64,000 nucleotides of DNA from Bacteroidota bacterium (lineage in GTDB: Bacteria > Bacteroidota > Bacteroidia > NORP154): NCBI GenBank assembly GCA_022572355.1, contig JACZWC010000005.1, positions 53,207 to 117,206 on the forward strand, read 5' to 3'. Both the position numbers and the translations under genes were made by a program. Below, in pieces: positions 38,490-48,380 of the stretch. A model generated the notes under the pieces. That model saw only the letters and a program-made list of their open reading frames with translations. It was not told the DNA's origin and searched no databases. Positions within the stretch are counted from its first letter, which is position 1. The number at the start of each line of letters is the position of its first letter.

Positions 38490-41400
38490 TTGAATCAGAT
38501 AGCGAAATATTCTCTAACTGTAATTGCCATATTATGTCTTTTCGTATTCGGCGACAGCAGAGGTATTAAATCTTTTTCAAGCCCAACAAAATTTTCCAGA
38601 TTTTATCTTCCTGCGTTTGAAGATTCTCTTGGAAACGACTCCTCCTCCACTGACACCGAGAGTGACGCGGAAACAGACATTGTAACGGATGCTGATTCCG
38701 GCATTTCTTTGCCATTTCCTTTTGAGGACAACAATTACTATGAACCTCCAGGCGGATCCACAAGTCCATTGTATCTGAATAAACCTTCGAATGTAGAGAC
38801 CACCACAGAGTATGACCCTGAAACAAATCAGTACAACACCACCCAAACTATAGGATCGGAAGATTATCGCAACCCCACCTATATGACATTTGATGAATAC
38901 CAGGATTATGACATGGATAAGGCATTGCGGGAGTACTGGCAAAGTAAGTCGGAGTCCGAGAGTTTTGACCGTCAACGGGCAGTTCTTCCCAAGCTAAATA
39001 TTGCAAGTAAAATAGTAGATCGCATTTTCGGTGGCAGCACTGTAGACATAAGGCCTCAGGGATCGGCAGAATTGACTTTTGCCATCAAAACCAACAAAAC
39101 AGACAACCCGGCATTACCAGAGAAAACCAGAAAGAACACCACGTTCGATTTTGACGAGAAAATACAAATGAGTGTTACCGGCTCTATTGGCGACAAGTTG
39201 TCGCTAACTACTAATTACAACACCGAAGCTACTTTTGACTTCGAGAACAAGATGAAACTTGAATATTCAGGAGATGAGGACGAGATAATTAAAAAAATTG
39301 AAGCGGGTAATGTAGCCTTGCCTCTAACGGGAACGCTTATTACAGGGAGTCAAACGCTGTTTGGAATAAAAACACAGCTTCAGTTCGGGAAGTTAATGGT
39401 TACCGGTGTGTTTTCACAGGAGAAAGGAAAAAAATCGGAGATAGATGTACAAGGCGGAGCACAGACTTTCGAATTCAATGTAAAAGCAGACCAATACGAA
39501 GAGAACAAGCATTTCTTCTTAGCACAATATTTTCACGACAGCTATGAACCAGCCCTGAGTAACCTGCCCTTGGTAAATTCCGGCATTAACATTACCAAAA
39601 TAGAGGTGTGGGTTACCAGTCGGTTGGGCCAAACCAACAACATTCGAAATATAGCCGCTTTCATGGATTTGGGCGAACGAACGTTTTATGACACCAGTGG
39701 TTTTATTCAGCCGGGACCATTCAGCCAAGTACCCAATGCAGATCCATTTGACACCAGCTATCTAAGAGCAACTAACACGCTGTATCAAATCCTTAAAGAG
39801 CAGTATCCGGATCTGAGGGACATATCAAAAATTAATTCGACACTCTTTGGTACTGGGTTGGTGCTGGGTCAGGATTACGAAAAGGTAGAGAGCGCAAGAA
39901 TGCTCTCCGCATCCGAATTTAAATACAACAGCCAACTGGGTTTTATCTCTTTAAATTCTGGTTTGACCAATGATGAGGTATTGGCAGTGGCATTTCAATA
40001 CACCTATAATGGCGAGACATACCAGGTGGGAGAATTTGCAAAAGGTGGCATAGACCAGCCTCTCTCTTTAATTGTAAAACTTCTGAAAAGCACTCAAATA
40101 AATACCAGCTTGCCCACCTGGGACCTCATGATGAAGAACGTGTATGCCGTGGGTAGTTACAACATACAGCAGGAAGGGTTTCTATTGAATATACTTTACA
40201 AAGATCCGGAAGTCGGTGTTCCGGCAAATTATCTGAAGGAGGGAATCCCGGGTATAGTGAAAGGAGTACCCCTGCTAAAAGTATTCAATCTGGACAATCT
40301 GAATGTTCAGCTTGCAAAGCAACCGGATGGTGTTTTTGACTTCATCCCCGGAATCACGATCAACACCTCCAACGGCAGGATTTATTTTCCTGTTTTAGAG
40401 CCTTTTGGCCAATATCTGAAGGACAAAATAACCGGAAAGGCAGATGGACAATATGATACAAACCTTGTAGCCATAGCAAATAAATACACTTTTCATGAGC
40501 TATATGACCTGACCCGGAGTGATGCTCAACAGGAGCATCCGGAAAAAAACAGGTTCAGTCTTGATGGCAAGTATCGATCCTCATCCAGCTCGGAAATATC
40601 GCTTAATGCCATGAATGTACCTCCAGGGTCAGTTACAGTTACAGCAGGTGGGGCTAAACTCACCGAAAATGTGGATTACACAGTGGACTATTCCCTGGGA
40701 AGAGTAAAAATTATTAATGAAGGGATATTAAACTCCGGTACACCGATTAAGATTTCCTTTGAAAGCAATACCCTGTTTAACATCCAATCTAAAACACTCA
40801 TGGGAGCAAGATTAGACTATCGTGTTTCAAAGGATCTGAATATCGGGGGAACAGTCTTGCATCTAACTGAAAGGCCAATAACGCAAAAGATCAATATTGG
40901 TGACGAACCCATTTCGAATACAATTTGGGGATTGGACGCTGACTACAGAACCGACGTTCCAGTACTTACCAAGATGGTGGATTGGTTGCCGGTTATCAAC
41001 ACAAAAGCGCCCTCTACGTTAACCATATCTGGAGAATTTGCAAATCTGATTCCGGGGCATTCAAAAGCAGTGGGCAAGGAGGGAATTTCGTACATCGATG
41101 ATTTTGAAGGTAGCCGTTCCACTATTGATTTAAAATCGTTTAGCTCATGGGGATTAGCGAGCACTCCACTGGGCGCTATTGGGCCTGGAGGCAATGTTCT
41201 TTTTCCCGAAGCTGAATATTCTGATAGCCTTCCATACGGTTTCAATCGTTCTAAAATAGCGTGGTATATCATCGACCCGTTGTTTTCCTATGACAACAAT
41301 CTAACACCGGATCATATTAAAGGCAGTGCCATGCAATCAAACGATTATATGCGTGGTATTATTGAGACGGAATTATTCCCGAACAAGGAGCTTTCCAGCC

Positions 41401-44400
41401 AACAGTTACAAAACCTGCCTGTTTTTGACATTGCTTATTATCCAAAGGAGAGGGGGCCTTATAACTACGATCCAAATAATGTAGATCCCACGGATGGGTC
41501 TTTTTCAAATCCGGAGAGTAGATGGGGCGGTATTATGCGATCTATCAACACGAATGATTTTGAAGCTGCGAATATTGAGTTTATTGAGTTTTGGATGATG
41601 GACCCCTTTCACAATAGTCAGGGCATTCAAAACATTAAAGGAGGAGATCTTTACATAAACCTGGGAAGTATTTCTGAAGATGTACTCAAAGATGGAAAGA
41701 AAAGTTATGAGAATGGGCTTCCCACATCGGCCACAGTTACTGATGTTGATACCACAGCATTTGGAAGAGTGCCTTCAAAGCCACCTGTTGTTGATGCTTT
41801 CGCAAACTCAGAAAATTCAAGGCAATTCCAGGATGTGGGATTGGATGGCTTGTCGGATGCAGATGAGATTACTTTCTTCGCTGATTATTTGAGCCAAATG
41901 GCCACAAACTACGGCAGCGCTAGCGTTCCCCATGAAATGGCTAAGGCGGATCCTTCATCCGACAATTATAACTACTTCCGCGACGATGATTTTGACGCTG
42001 CAAGTACAAATATTCTGGAAAGGTATAGGATGTACAATGGCCATGAAGGTAATTCCCCTACCACGAATATTTATGAGACCCAAAACGCTGATAAATACCC
42101 CACTTCATCGACCACCTTGCCCAACAAGGAGGACATCAACAGAGACGTAACACTGGATGAAAAAGAAAGTTATTTCCAATATAGAATTAGCTTGAGGCCT
42201 CAGGATATGGATGTTGTTGGCCAAAATTACATCACCGATATCGTAACGGGCTCCGGAACAAGAAAGGATGGCTCTGCAATTGATGTCAAATGGTATCAAT
42301 TTAAAATTCCAATTAAAAACCCGGAAAGAGCAATTGGTACAATTCAGGACTTCAAGTCCATAAGGTTCATTAGGCTGTTCTTTCACGATTTCTCGGAAAG
42401 GGTTATCTGCAGGTTGGCAAAGTTCGGCCTGGTTCGTAGCGAGTGGAGAAAGTATGAATGCGCGAATAACAACGATTGCCTGGAGCCGGGTGAGTACCTG
42501 AGTGATGATGACTTTGATGAAACTACTTTTGATGTTTCAGTTGTAAATATTGAAGAAAATGGTAGCAGGATTCCGATCTCCTATGTGGTTCCACCAGGCA
42601 TTGATAGAGAGTCAAATATCCAAACCGCTGAACTGGTTGCCTTGAATGAGCAAGCCCTGTCCTTAAAAGTATGCAAATTGGAAGATGGCCATTCACGTTC
42701 CGCGTACAAGATTACTGATTTCGATTTGCGGTCATATAAGAGATTGAAAATGTTCGTGCATGCGGAGGATGCATCGCCCGGAGGAGATGAACTGAATAAC
42801 GGAGATTTGAGAATATTCATCAGGTTGGGATCTGATTTTACCGATAATTATTATGAGTACGAAATACCGCTGCAACTCACACCCTGGGGCGCCTCCTTTG
42901 ATGGCGATGTATGGCCTGGGGCCAATGCTTTTGACTTTGAATTTTCAGCGTTACAGCAGGTTAAACAGGCCAGGAATATTGCAGGTTGGCCTATTACCCT
43001 GAGATATCCGGAATCCGGATCTCCACATCGCCAGAACTTGATATATGTGAAGGGAACACCAGATCTGAGTAAGGTAAAGACAATGATGATTGGTATACGA
43101 AACCCAAAAAAAATTACCAATGGCGGTGCTGATGACGGATTCGATAAATGTGCTGAAATATGGGTTAATGAGCTAAGGCTGGCTGGCTTTGATGAGAAGG
43201 CCGGTTGGGCAGCTACGGCAAGGGTAACGGCTAAGCTGGCGGATTTTGCTATTGTCAATCTGTCCGGAGGTTTTAGAACTCCGGGTTTTGGTAGTATTGA
43301 GAAAAAAGTGAGCGAACGTGATCGGGAAACCACCTTGCACTACGACATCTCTTCCACCTTGCAGATGGGCCAGTTTATCCCGGATAAGATAGGGATTAAG
43401 ATTCCCATGTACGTAGGTTATTCGGAAATTCTGAAGAAACCTCAATACAACCCGCTGGATGGAGATATTTTGATGAAAGATGCATTGAAACCCTATGACC
43501 CTGCTGGACAGGATTCACTAAAAAAGCTGGTACGAGACCTCACCAAACGCAAGAGTATCAACTTTACCAATGTTAAAAAGGTAAAGGGGAAAAACAGCAA
43601 GAAATCTCATTTTTACGATGTTGAAAACCTGGCGCTTACCTATGCTTATACCGAAGATTACCATGAGGATATAAATGTAGAGTTTAGCTCCATACGAACA
43701 CATCGCGGCGCCCTCGCATATAACTTTAGCAACAAGCCAAAAAATTACAAGCCTTTTGCGAAAGTGAAATCTTTGAGAAGGAAGAAATATTTGAGACTTA
43801 TTAAAGACTTCAACTTTTATTTGGTTCCGTCCCGGCTCTCTTTCAGAACAGAAATGAATCGTAGATTCAGTGAGTCGAAGCTTCGCAATTTATCAGGCTA
43901 TGATCTGATCATCGACACCTTGTTTGCCAAACAATGGACCTGGGACAGAATGTATGACCTGAAATACGACATTTCCAAGGCCCTCAAATTCGATTTTAAG
44001 GCTACCAATCGGGCATTTATTGATGAACCGGACGGACGAATAGACACAAAAGAGAAAAAGCATGAGGTGAAAGAAAACTTATATGACTTCGGAAGAACCA
44101 CCAACTATTTTCATTCAGCCAATGTCAGCTATACCGTTCCATTGAATAAATTTCCCCTTACGAACTGGTTAACCACAACCGTAAGATATGGGGCAAAATA
44201 CGACTGGTTGAGTGCGCCACTTGGATTGGAAGATACCGAGGGCAATCCGCTTGGTCATACTATCAAAAACTCCAACAGCAAGCAGCTCAGAGGCCAAGCC
44301 AATATGGTAACACTTTACAACAAGATTAAATACCTTAAAAGGATCAATACCAAATACAATAAAAGAAAGAGGCAGAAAGTGAAACAGCCTGAGTACAAAG

Positions 44401-46028
44401 AAGTAAAGTTTGAAAAGGAAGGGGTGAAATTTATAGCCCGCAAACCCAAGGGTATTTTCCATGAACTCAATACCAAAGACATTACCAGTATCGAGGTATT
44501 TGATAAAAATGGAAAAAAAATAAAGGGAAAACTATTCATTACAAACAAGAACAAGGTAACCTATGAACTGAAAGTTGACTTGAAGGATGCTAAAGTGGTG
44601 ATAAAAGCAAAAAAGAAGCGCGGGCTGGACCTCGAGAAGATACTCGAGCTTACAGCCCTTACCTTGATGAGCACTAAAAAAATATCCGTTACCTATTCAG
44701 AAAACAACGGAACTGTCATACCCGGTTATCTGAAAAGAACTCAGTATATAGGGCAAGACTGGAGCACAAGTGTAAATGCGCCGGGAATGGACTTTCTCTT
44801 CGGATATCAACCAGATACCACCTGGCTATCGAATGCGGCCCGCAATGGTTGGCTTAGCAAAAGTGCCAGTCAGTATATAAGTTATAACCAAACTAAAACA
44901 AAAAACCTGAGTATAAAGGCAACGCTGGAGCCCCTTCCGAATCTGAGAATTGATATTACAGCCAATAGGAATGAAACGAGAAGATACAGCGAAATATTTA
45001 GAGATTCTACGGGTACAGGTAATAATTTTGTACACCAAAGTCCCGTCGAGTCAGGCAATTTTAGCATCTCCTTTTTCAGTTTAGGGTCTATGTTTGTCAA
45101 GGATAGCAAGGAATATGAATCGAAGACCTTTGATGAATTCAAGGCAAACAGGGCCAGGGTTGCTGCTGAACTGAGAGAAGAATACGCAAGGCGAAATCCC
45201 AATGTAAGTGACCCCGACCAAGTTACGGGTTTTAATGAAACTTCACAGGAAGTATTGTTGCCGGCGTTTTTAGAGGCCTACGGTGGAGTGAAATCGAAAA
45301 ACACCATTTTTGATCCGTTTATTAAAATGCCCAAACCAAACTGGAGGGTAAACTACGATGGACTTACAAAAATTCCGTTTTTCAACAGGTACTTTAAAAA
45401 AATCACTATTGGTCATGGATATAGGTCATCATATAGCATCTCGACTTTTACGACCAATAGGAAGTATGATGAAGGAGGAGGAGAAGATTACACGACAATT
45501 ATTGATGCCAATGAAAACTTGCTTCCTCGATATGAAATAGACCAGGTGACAATTTCTGAGCAGCTGAGCCCATTATTTAAGATAGACATGACCTGGAAAA
45601 ACAGCCTGCTTACCAGATTTGAATGGAAAAAAACAAGAAATTTAACGATGAGCTTTAGCAATAATCAGTTGACAGAAGTGCGAGGTGACGAGTATATCTT
45701 TGGGCTTGGATACAGATTCAAGGATGTAAAATTGCCGATCAAAGTGGGTAAGCAAAAGAAGAAGCTTCAGAGTGACATCAACGTAAAAGCGGATTTTTCG
45801 GTGAGGAGCAATACGACTATAATCCGAAGATTGGTGGAGGAGACGGATGACCCATTAAAGGGACAGAGAATTACATCTATTAATATCACTGCAGATTATA
45901 TGATTAACCAGCGGTTTAGCCTCCAGGCATTTTACAAGAGGAATGGCAACAAACCCTTTGTGTCTAATCTGTTCAAGACTTCAAACAGTAGCTTTGGGAT
46001 AACCGTTCGATTTACACTGGCGCCTTAA
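38490..46028 (+). CDS. sprA: T9SS outer-membrane translocon SprA
   Basis: A 2512-residue protein, the giant 36-strand barrel through which T9SS cargo leaves the cell. The start is TTG at 38490, giving MNQIAKYSLTVIAILCLFVF and a signal peptide; no ATG is better placed. Family marks include NIASKIVDRIFGGSTVDIRPQ near the N-terminus and YIDDFEGSRSTIDLKSFSSW in the middle, plus a C-terminal NSSFGITVRFTLAP strand. It serves the sorting-domain proteins at 31325, 34010 and 54535 and, in gliders, the motility adhesins. Other T9SS genes are elsewhere. Confidence 0.96.
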   Translation: MNQIAKYSLTVIAILCLFVFGDSRGIKSFSSPTKFSRFYLPAFEDSLGNDSSSTDTESDAETDIVTDADSGISLPFPFEDNNYYEPPGGSTSPLYLNKPSNVETTTEYDPETNQYNTTQTIGSEDYRNPTYMTFDEYQDYDMDKALREYWQSKSESESFDRQRAVLPKLNIASKIVDRIFGGSTVDIRPQGSAELTFAIKTNKTDNPALPEKTRKNTTFDFDEKIQMSVTGSIGDKLSLTTNYNTEATFDFENKMKLEYSGDEDEIIKKIEAGNVALPLTGTLITGSQTLFGIKTQLQFGKLMVTGVFSQEKGKKSEIDVQGGAQTFEFNVKADQYEENKHFFLAQYFHDSYEPALSNLPLVNSGINITKIEVWVTSRLGQTNNIRNIAAFMDLGERTFYDTSGFIQPGPFSQVPNADPFDTSYLRATNTLYQILKEQYPDLRDISKINSTLFGTGLVLGQDYEKVESARMLSASEFKYNSQLGFISLNSGLTNDEVLAVAFQYTYNGETYQVGEFAKGGIDQPLSLIVKLLKSTQINTSLPTWDLMMKNVYAVGSYNIQQEGFLLNILYKDPEVGVPANYLKEGIPGIVKGVPLLKVFNLDNLNVQLAKQPDGVFDFIPGITINTSNGRIYFPVLEPFGQYLKDKITGKADGQYDTNLVAIANKYTFHELYDLTRSDAQQEHPEKNRFSLDGKYRSSSSSEISLNAMNVPPGSVTVTAGGAKLTENVDYTVDYSLGRVKIINEGILNSGTPIKISFESNTLFNIQSKTLMGARLDYRVSKDLNIGGTVLHLTERPITQKINIGDEPISNTIWGLDADYRTDVPVLTKMVDWLPVINTKAPSTLTISGEFANLIPGHSKAVGKEGISYIDDFEGSRSTIDLKSFSSWGLASTPLGAIGPGGNVLFPEAEYSDSLPYGFNRSKIAWYIIDPLFSYDNNLTPDHIKGSAMQSNDYMRGIIETELFPNKELSSQQLQNLPVFDIAYYPKERGPYNYDPNNVDPTDGSFSNPESRWGGIMRSINTNDFEAANIEFIEFWMMDPFHNSQGIQNIKGGDLYINLGSISEDVLKDGKKSYENGLPTSATVTDVDTTAFGRVPSKPPVVDAFANSENSRQFQDVGLDGLSDADEITFFADYLSQMATNYGSASVPHEMAKADPSSDNYNYFRDDDFDAASTNILERYRMYNGHEGNSPTTNIYETQNADKYPTSSTTLPNKEDINRDVTLDEKESYFQYRISLRPQDMDVVGQNYITDIVTGSGTRKDGSAIDVKWYQFKIPIKNPERAIGTIQDFKSIRFIRLFFHDFSERVICRLAKFGLVRSEWRKYECANNNDCLEPGEYLSDDDFDETTFDVSVVNIEENGSRIPISYVVPPGIDRESNIQTAELVALNEQALSLKVCKLEDGHSRSAYKITDFDLRSYKRLKMFVHAEDASPGGDELNNGDLRIFIRLGSDFTDNYYEYEIPLQLTPWGASFDGDVWPGANAFDFEFSALQQVKQARNIAGWPITLRYPESGSPHRQNLIYVKGTPDLSKVKTMMIGIRNPKKITNGGADDGFDKCAEIWVNELRLAGFDEKAGWAATARVTAKLADFAIVNLSGGFRTPGFGSIEKKVSERDRETTLHYDISSTLQMGQFIPDKIGIKIPMYVGYSEILKKPQYNPLDGDILMKDALKPYDPAGQDSLKKLVRDLTKRKSINFTNVKKVKGKNSKKSHFYDVENLALTYAYTEDYHEDINVEFSSIRTHRGALAYNFSNKPKNYKPFAKVKSLRRKKYLRLIKDFNFYLVPSRLSFRTEMNRRFSESKLRNLSGYDLIIDTLFAKQWTWDRMYDLKYDISKALKFDFKATNRAFIDEPDGRIDTKEKKHEVKENLYDFGRTTNYFHSANVSYTVPLNKFPLTNWLTTTVRYGAKYDWLSAPLGLEDTEGNPLGHTIKNSNSKQLRGQANMVTLYNKIKYLKRINTKYNKRKRQKVKQPEYKEVKFEKEGVKFIARKPKGIFHELNTKDITSIEVFDKNGKKIKGKLFITNKNKVTYELKVDLKDAKVVIKAKKKRGLDLEKILELTALTLMSTKKISVTYSENNGTVIPGYLKRTQYIGQDWSTSVNAPGMDFLFGYQPDTTWLSNAARNGWLSKSASQYISYNQTKTKNLSIKATLEPLPNLRIDITANRNETRRYSEIFRDSTGTGNNFVHQSPVESGNFSISFFSLGSMFVKDSKEYESKTFDEFKANRARVAAELREEYARRNPNVSDPDQVTGFNETSQEVLLPAFLEAYGGVKSKNTIFDPFIKMPKPNWRVNYDGLTKIPFFNRYFKKITIGHGYRSSYSISTFTTNRKYDEGGGEDYTTIIDANENLLPRYEIDQVTISEQLSPLFKIDMTWKNSLLTRFEWKKTRNLTMSFSNNQLTEVRGDEYIFGLGYRFKDVKLPIKVGKQKKKLQSDINVKADFSVRSNTTIIRRLVEETDDPLKGQRITSINITADYMINQRFSLQAFYKRNGNKPFVSNLFKTSNSSFGITVRFTLAP

Positions 46029-46042
46029 TAAAACAGATCATT

Positions 46043-47122
46043 TTGAAGAGCATAATCATAGCTGTGTTGGTAGCGGGATCTATCTTACCGACGTATTCTC
46101 AAACGCTCTCCGCCTACACTGATTATCGTGAATACTTTTATGTTTTTGATGATGGCTATTCACAAATGCTCGAGTATCATCCGGTTCAGTCGTTCAGAGT
46201 TGGAGGCGCTTGCCTCGCTTATATTGACAACAGGGGAGTATTTAAAATATTTTTTAGGAACAAAAAGATAACCCTCGAAAAATATAGGGTAACGAATTAT
46301 TTCTCCACGAATAATCTGTTGGTTTACACGCTTGAAAACCAACTAATAGTATTTGATAGGGGCAAGAGAATGACACTTGTGTACCATCCGGCTTATTATG
46401 CTTTTGGAGACAGTATAGTCGCATTTTACGACGAGGCTTCAAGTTACCTGAAGGTTTATTACGACGGCGAAATAAGAGAAGTTGAGGCCGGGCTTTCGGG
46501 CCGGCCAATGAAAAGCATGGTGGTAGGGGATAATCTATTCGCTTATGTAAATCAAGCTGATTATTTCAAGATATTTTACCATGGAAAGCTTATAGAAGAG
46601 TCATACCGGCCCAAGAATTACAAGGTTAGTGGCAATACAGTTGCTTATATCACTGAAGCTGAATTGGAATTCAAAATCTTTTATAAGGGAACCACGCGTA
46701 ATGTTGAGAATTTTGAGCCGCAATCTTACAAGGCCGGAGAAGACATGGTGGCTTACATTGATGAGACCGGAAGTTTCAAAGTGTTCTACAAAGGAGAGAT
46801 AATAGAGTTGAGCTCATTTGAACCTGAATTTTACCGAATTAAAGAAAATATGCTCGTATATTCTGAAAGCGATTTTTTCAAGGTGTTTACTGATGGGGAG
46901 TCGTATACATTGGCAAATTATATACCCGAAAAATACTATGTCCACAGGAATGTTGTTGCTTTTATTGATGAACAAGATCAGTTGGTAGGATTTTATAAAG
47001 GTTCGCTTGAAACGATCAGTTATGAGAAGCTCAACAACATTGAAGTTTACGGTAATGCGGTATCTTTCGAAATTGGGGTGCACACTAACAAAACCTATTA
47101 CAAGGGGAAAGTATATGAGTGA
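46043..47122 (+). CDS. Exported repeat protein, beta-propeller- or solenoid-like
   Basis: A 359-residue exported protein (TTG start 14 bases after sprA; signal peptide ending PTYSQ). It is built almost wholly from about nine to ten degenerate repeats of roughly 35 residues with the pattern Y.v.gn.vAYid....FKiFYkGk, for example GDNLFAYVNQADYFKIFYHG and GEDMVAYIDETGSFKVFYKG. I do not recognise a named family. The regular blades suggest a propeller or an all-beta solenoid. Position directly behind sprA suggests a periplasmic or surface partner of secretion, which is inference. Confidence 0.75.
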   Translation: MKSIIIAVLVAGSILPTYSQTLSAYTDYREYFYVFDDGYSQMLEYHPVQSFRVGGACLAYIDNRGVFKIFFRNKKITLEKYRVTNYFSTNNLLVYTLENQLIVFDRGKRMTLVYHPAYYAFGDSIVAFYDEASSYLKVYYDGEIREVEAGLSGRPMKSMVVGDNLFAYVNQADYFKIFYHGKLIEESYRPKNYKVSGNTVAYITEAELEFKIFYKGTTRNVENFEPQSYKAGEDMVAYIDETGSFKVFYKGEIIELSSFEPEFYRIKENMLVYSESDFFKVFTDGESYTLANYIPEKYYVHRNVVAFIDEQDQLVGFYKGSLETISYEKLNNIEVYGNAVSFEIGVHTNKTYYKGKVYE

Positions 47123-47170
47123 GCAGGGAGCTGACATTAATGCAAAATTTACTTTGGATATAATTTTATA

Positions 47171-47202
47171 TTTGCCCTGATTTAAAGTAAAAATTAATTT
47201 TG
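47171..47202 (+). promoter_or_regulatory. Promoter of gcvH
   Basis: TTTG at 47171-47174 and TAATTTTG at 47195-47202 match the -33/-7 pair with a 20-base spacer. The start point would fall near 47209, about 24 bases before the gcvH ATG at 47233, which rules out a longer TTG start at 47200 lying in the box itself. Confidence 0.6.
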
Positions 47203-47232
47203 TCGACCTCAGACGGACTTAACCGAAATACT

Positions 47233-47616
47233 ATGAGTATACCACAAGAATTAAAGTACACCAAAGACCATGAATGGGTGAAAGTTGCAGGAGATGAAGT
47301 AACCGTTGGAATTACAGATTTCGCACAGGGAGAGTTGGGCGATATTGTGTATGTGGAAGTAGAAACGGTAGGCGAGACTCTTGATCAGGAGACTATTTTT
47401 GGAACTATTGAAGCGGTAAAAACCGTATCGGATCTGTTCATGCCTATATCAGGTGAAGTGTTGGAAGTGAATGCTGATCTTGAATCAAATCCGGAAAGCA
47501 TTAACTCAGATCCATATGGCGCAGGTTGGATTGTGAGAATAAAAATTCAGGATGACTCTCAACTGGATGGACTGCTAACGGATACACAGTACAAAGAAGA
47601 AATTGGTGCACAATGA
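47233..47616 (+). CDS. gcvH: Glycine cleavage system H protein
   Basis: A 127-residue lipoyl carrier that shuttles the aminomethyl group between P, T and L proteins. The lipoylated lysine is in [13 protein letters not shown]. The start is set at ATG 47233 ([15 protein letters not shown]), the normal GcvH beginning; a TTG 11 codons upstream overlaps the -7 box. gcvP and gcvT are not nearby, which is usual in Bacteroidota. Confidence 0.96.
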   Translation: MSIPQELKYTKDHEWVKVAGDEVTVGITDFAQGELGDIVYVEVETVGETLDQETIFGTIEAVKTVSDLFMPISGEVLEVNADLESNPESINSDPYGAGWIVRIKIQDDSQLDGLLTDTQYKEEIGAQ

Positions 47617-47672
47617 ATAATGGAACAATCTTTGCACTGTGTAATTATGGATGGAAAGAATCAGGAAATTTT

Positions 47673-47680
47673 TATTTTTG
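47673..47680 (+). promoter_or_regulatory. -7 box upstream of the TonB gene
   Basis: TATTTTTG fits TAnnTTTG and would start transcription near 47687, about 13 bases before the ATG at 47700. No convincing -33 element is seen, so read-through from gcvH may matter as well. Confidence 0.35.
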
Positions 47681-47699
47681 TGTATCAAATCCCTAACTA

Positions 47700-48362
47700 A
47701 TGGAATCAAAAAAGAACGAAAAGCATGATCTTGAGAAAAAGAGGGGACTCTTTATTCAAATTGGGTTGATCTCGGCCTTGGTTTTCGTATTTATCGCGCT
47801 GGAATGGAGAAGCTATGAGACTTCTGCATTTGACCTTGGTGATTTGGATATGGATGATATAGAAGAAGAGATCATTCCAATTACTGAAAGGGAAATTAAG
47901 CCACCACCACCTCCTCCACCTATAGAAGAATTGGTAATTGTTGAAGATGAGGAGGAGATTGAAGAGGAAATGGAGGTAGAAGATATGGAGGTAGACGAAG
48001 AGACGGAAATTGAAATAATAGAGGAGGAAGAAGAAATTGATGAGGACCAGATATTTACGATTGTGGAGGATCCGGCAAGATTTGGAGGTGGAGATGCGGA
48101 TTTGATGAATTATGTTCAAAAGAACATTAGATATCCACAAATGGCTCGTGAAAGTGGCATTAGCGGAATCGTTTATGTGAAATTTGTAGTCACCAAAACA
48201 GGGAAAGTGGATCAGGCAACAGTTCTGAGGGGTATTGGAGGTGGCTGCGACAGAGAAGCGCTACGGGTTGTTCGCGGTATGCCTAAATGGAATCCAGGCA
48301 GGCAAAGGGGTAAGGCAGTTAGTGTGTGGTTTACGCTTCCCGTGCGTTTTGTTCTCCGTTAA
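47700..48362 (+). CDS. tonB: Energy transducer TonB
   Basis: A 220-residue protein: one N-terminal membrane helix (IGLISALVFVFIALEW), a PPPPPPP stretch, an extremely acidic linker (about residues 77-120) and a C-terminal TonB domain (IRYPQMARESGISGIVYVKF and GCDREALRVVRGMPKWNPG). TonB carries proton-motive energy from ExbBD to outer-membrane receptors. The acidic rather than Pro-Lys linker is common in Bacteroidota. ExbB/D are not here. It ends 18 bases before the convergent cysN stop. Confidence 0.93.
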   Translation: MESKKNEKHDLEKKRGLFIQIGLISALVFVFIALEWRSYETSAFDLGDLDMDDIEEEIIPITEREIKPPPPPPPIEELVIVEDEEEIEEEMEVEDMEVDEETEIEIIEEEEEIDEDQIFTIVEDPARFGGGDADLMNYVQKNIRYPQMARESGISGIVYVKFVVTKTGKVDQATVLRGIGGGCDREALRVVRGMPKWNPGRQRGKAVSVWFTLPVRFVLR

Positions 48363-48380
48363 GTTATTTTATATCTATCC

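Noticed and set aside
47200..47232. Upstream TTG start for gcvH
   Set aside because: It lies inside the -7 box and adds residues absent from normal GcvH proteins; ATG 47233 gives the standard N-terminus.
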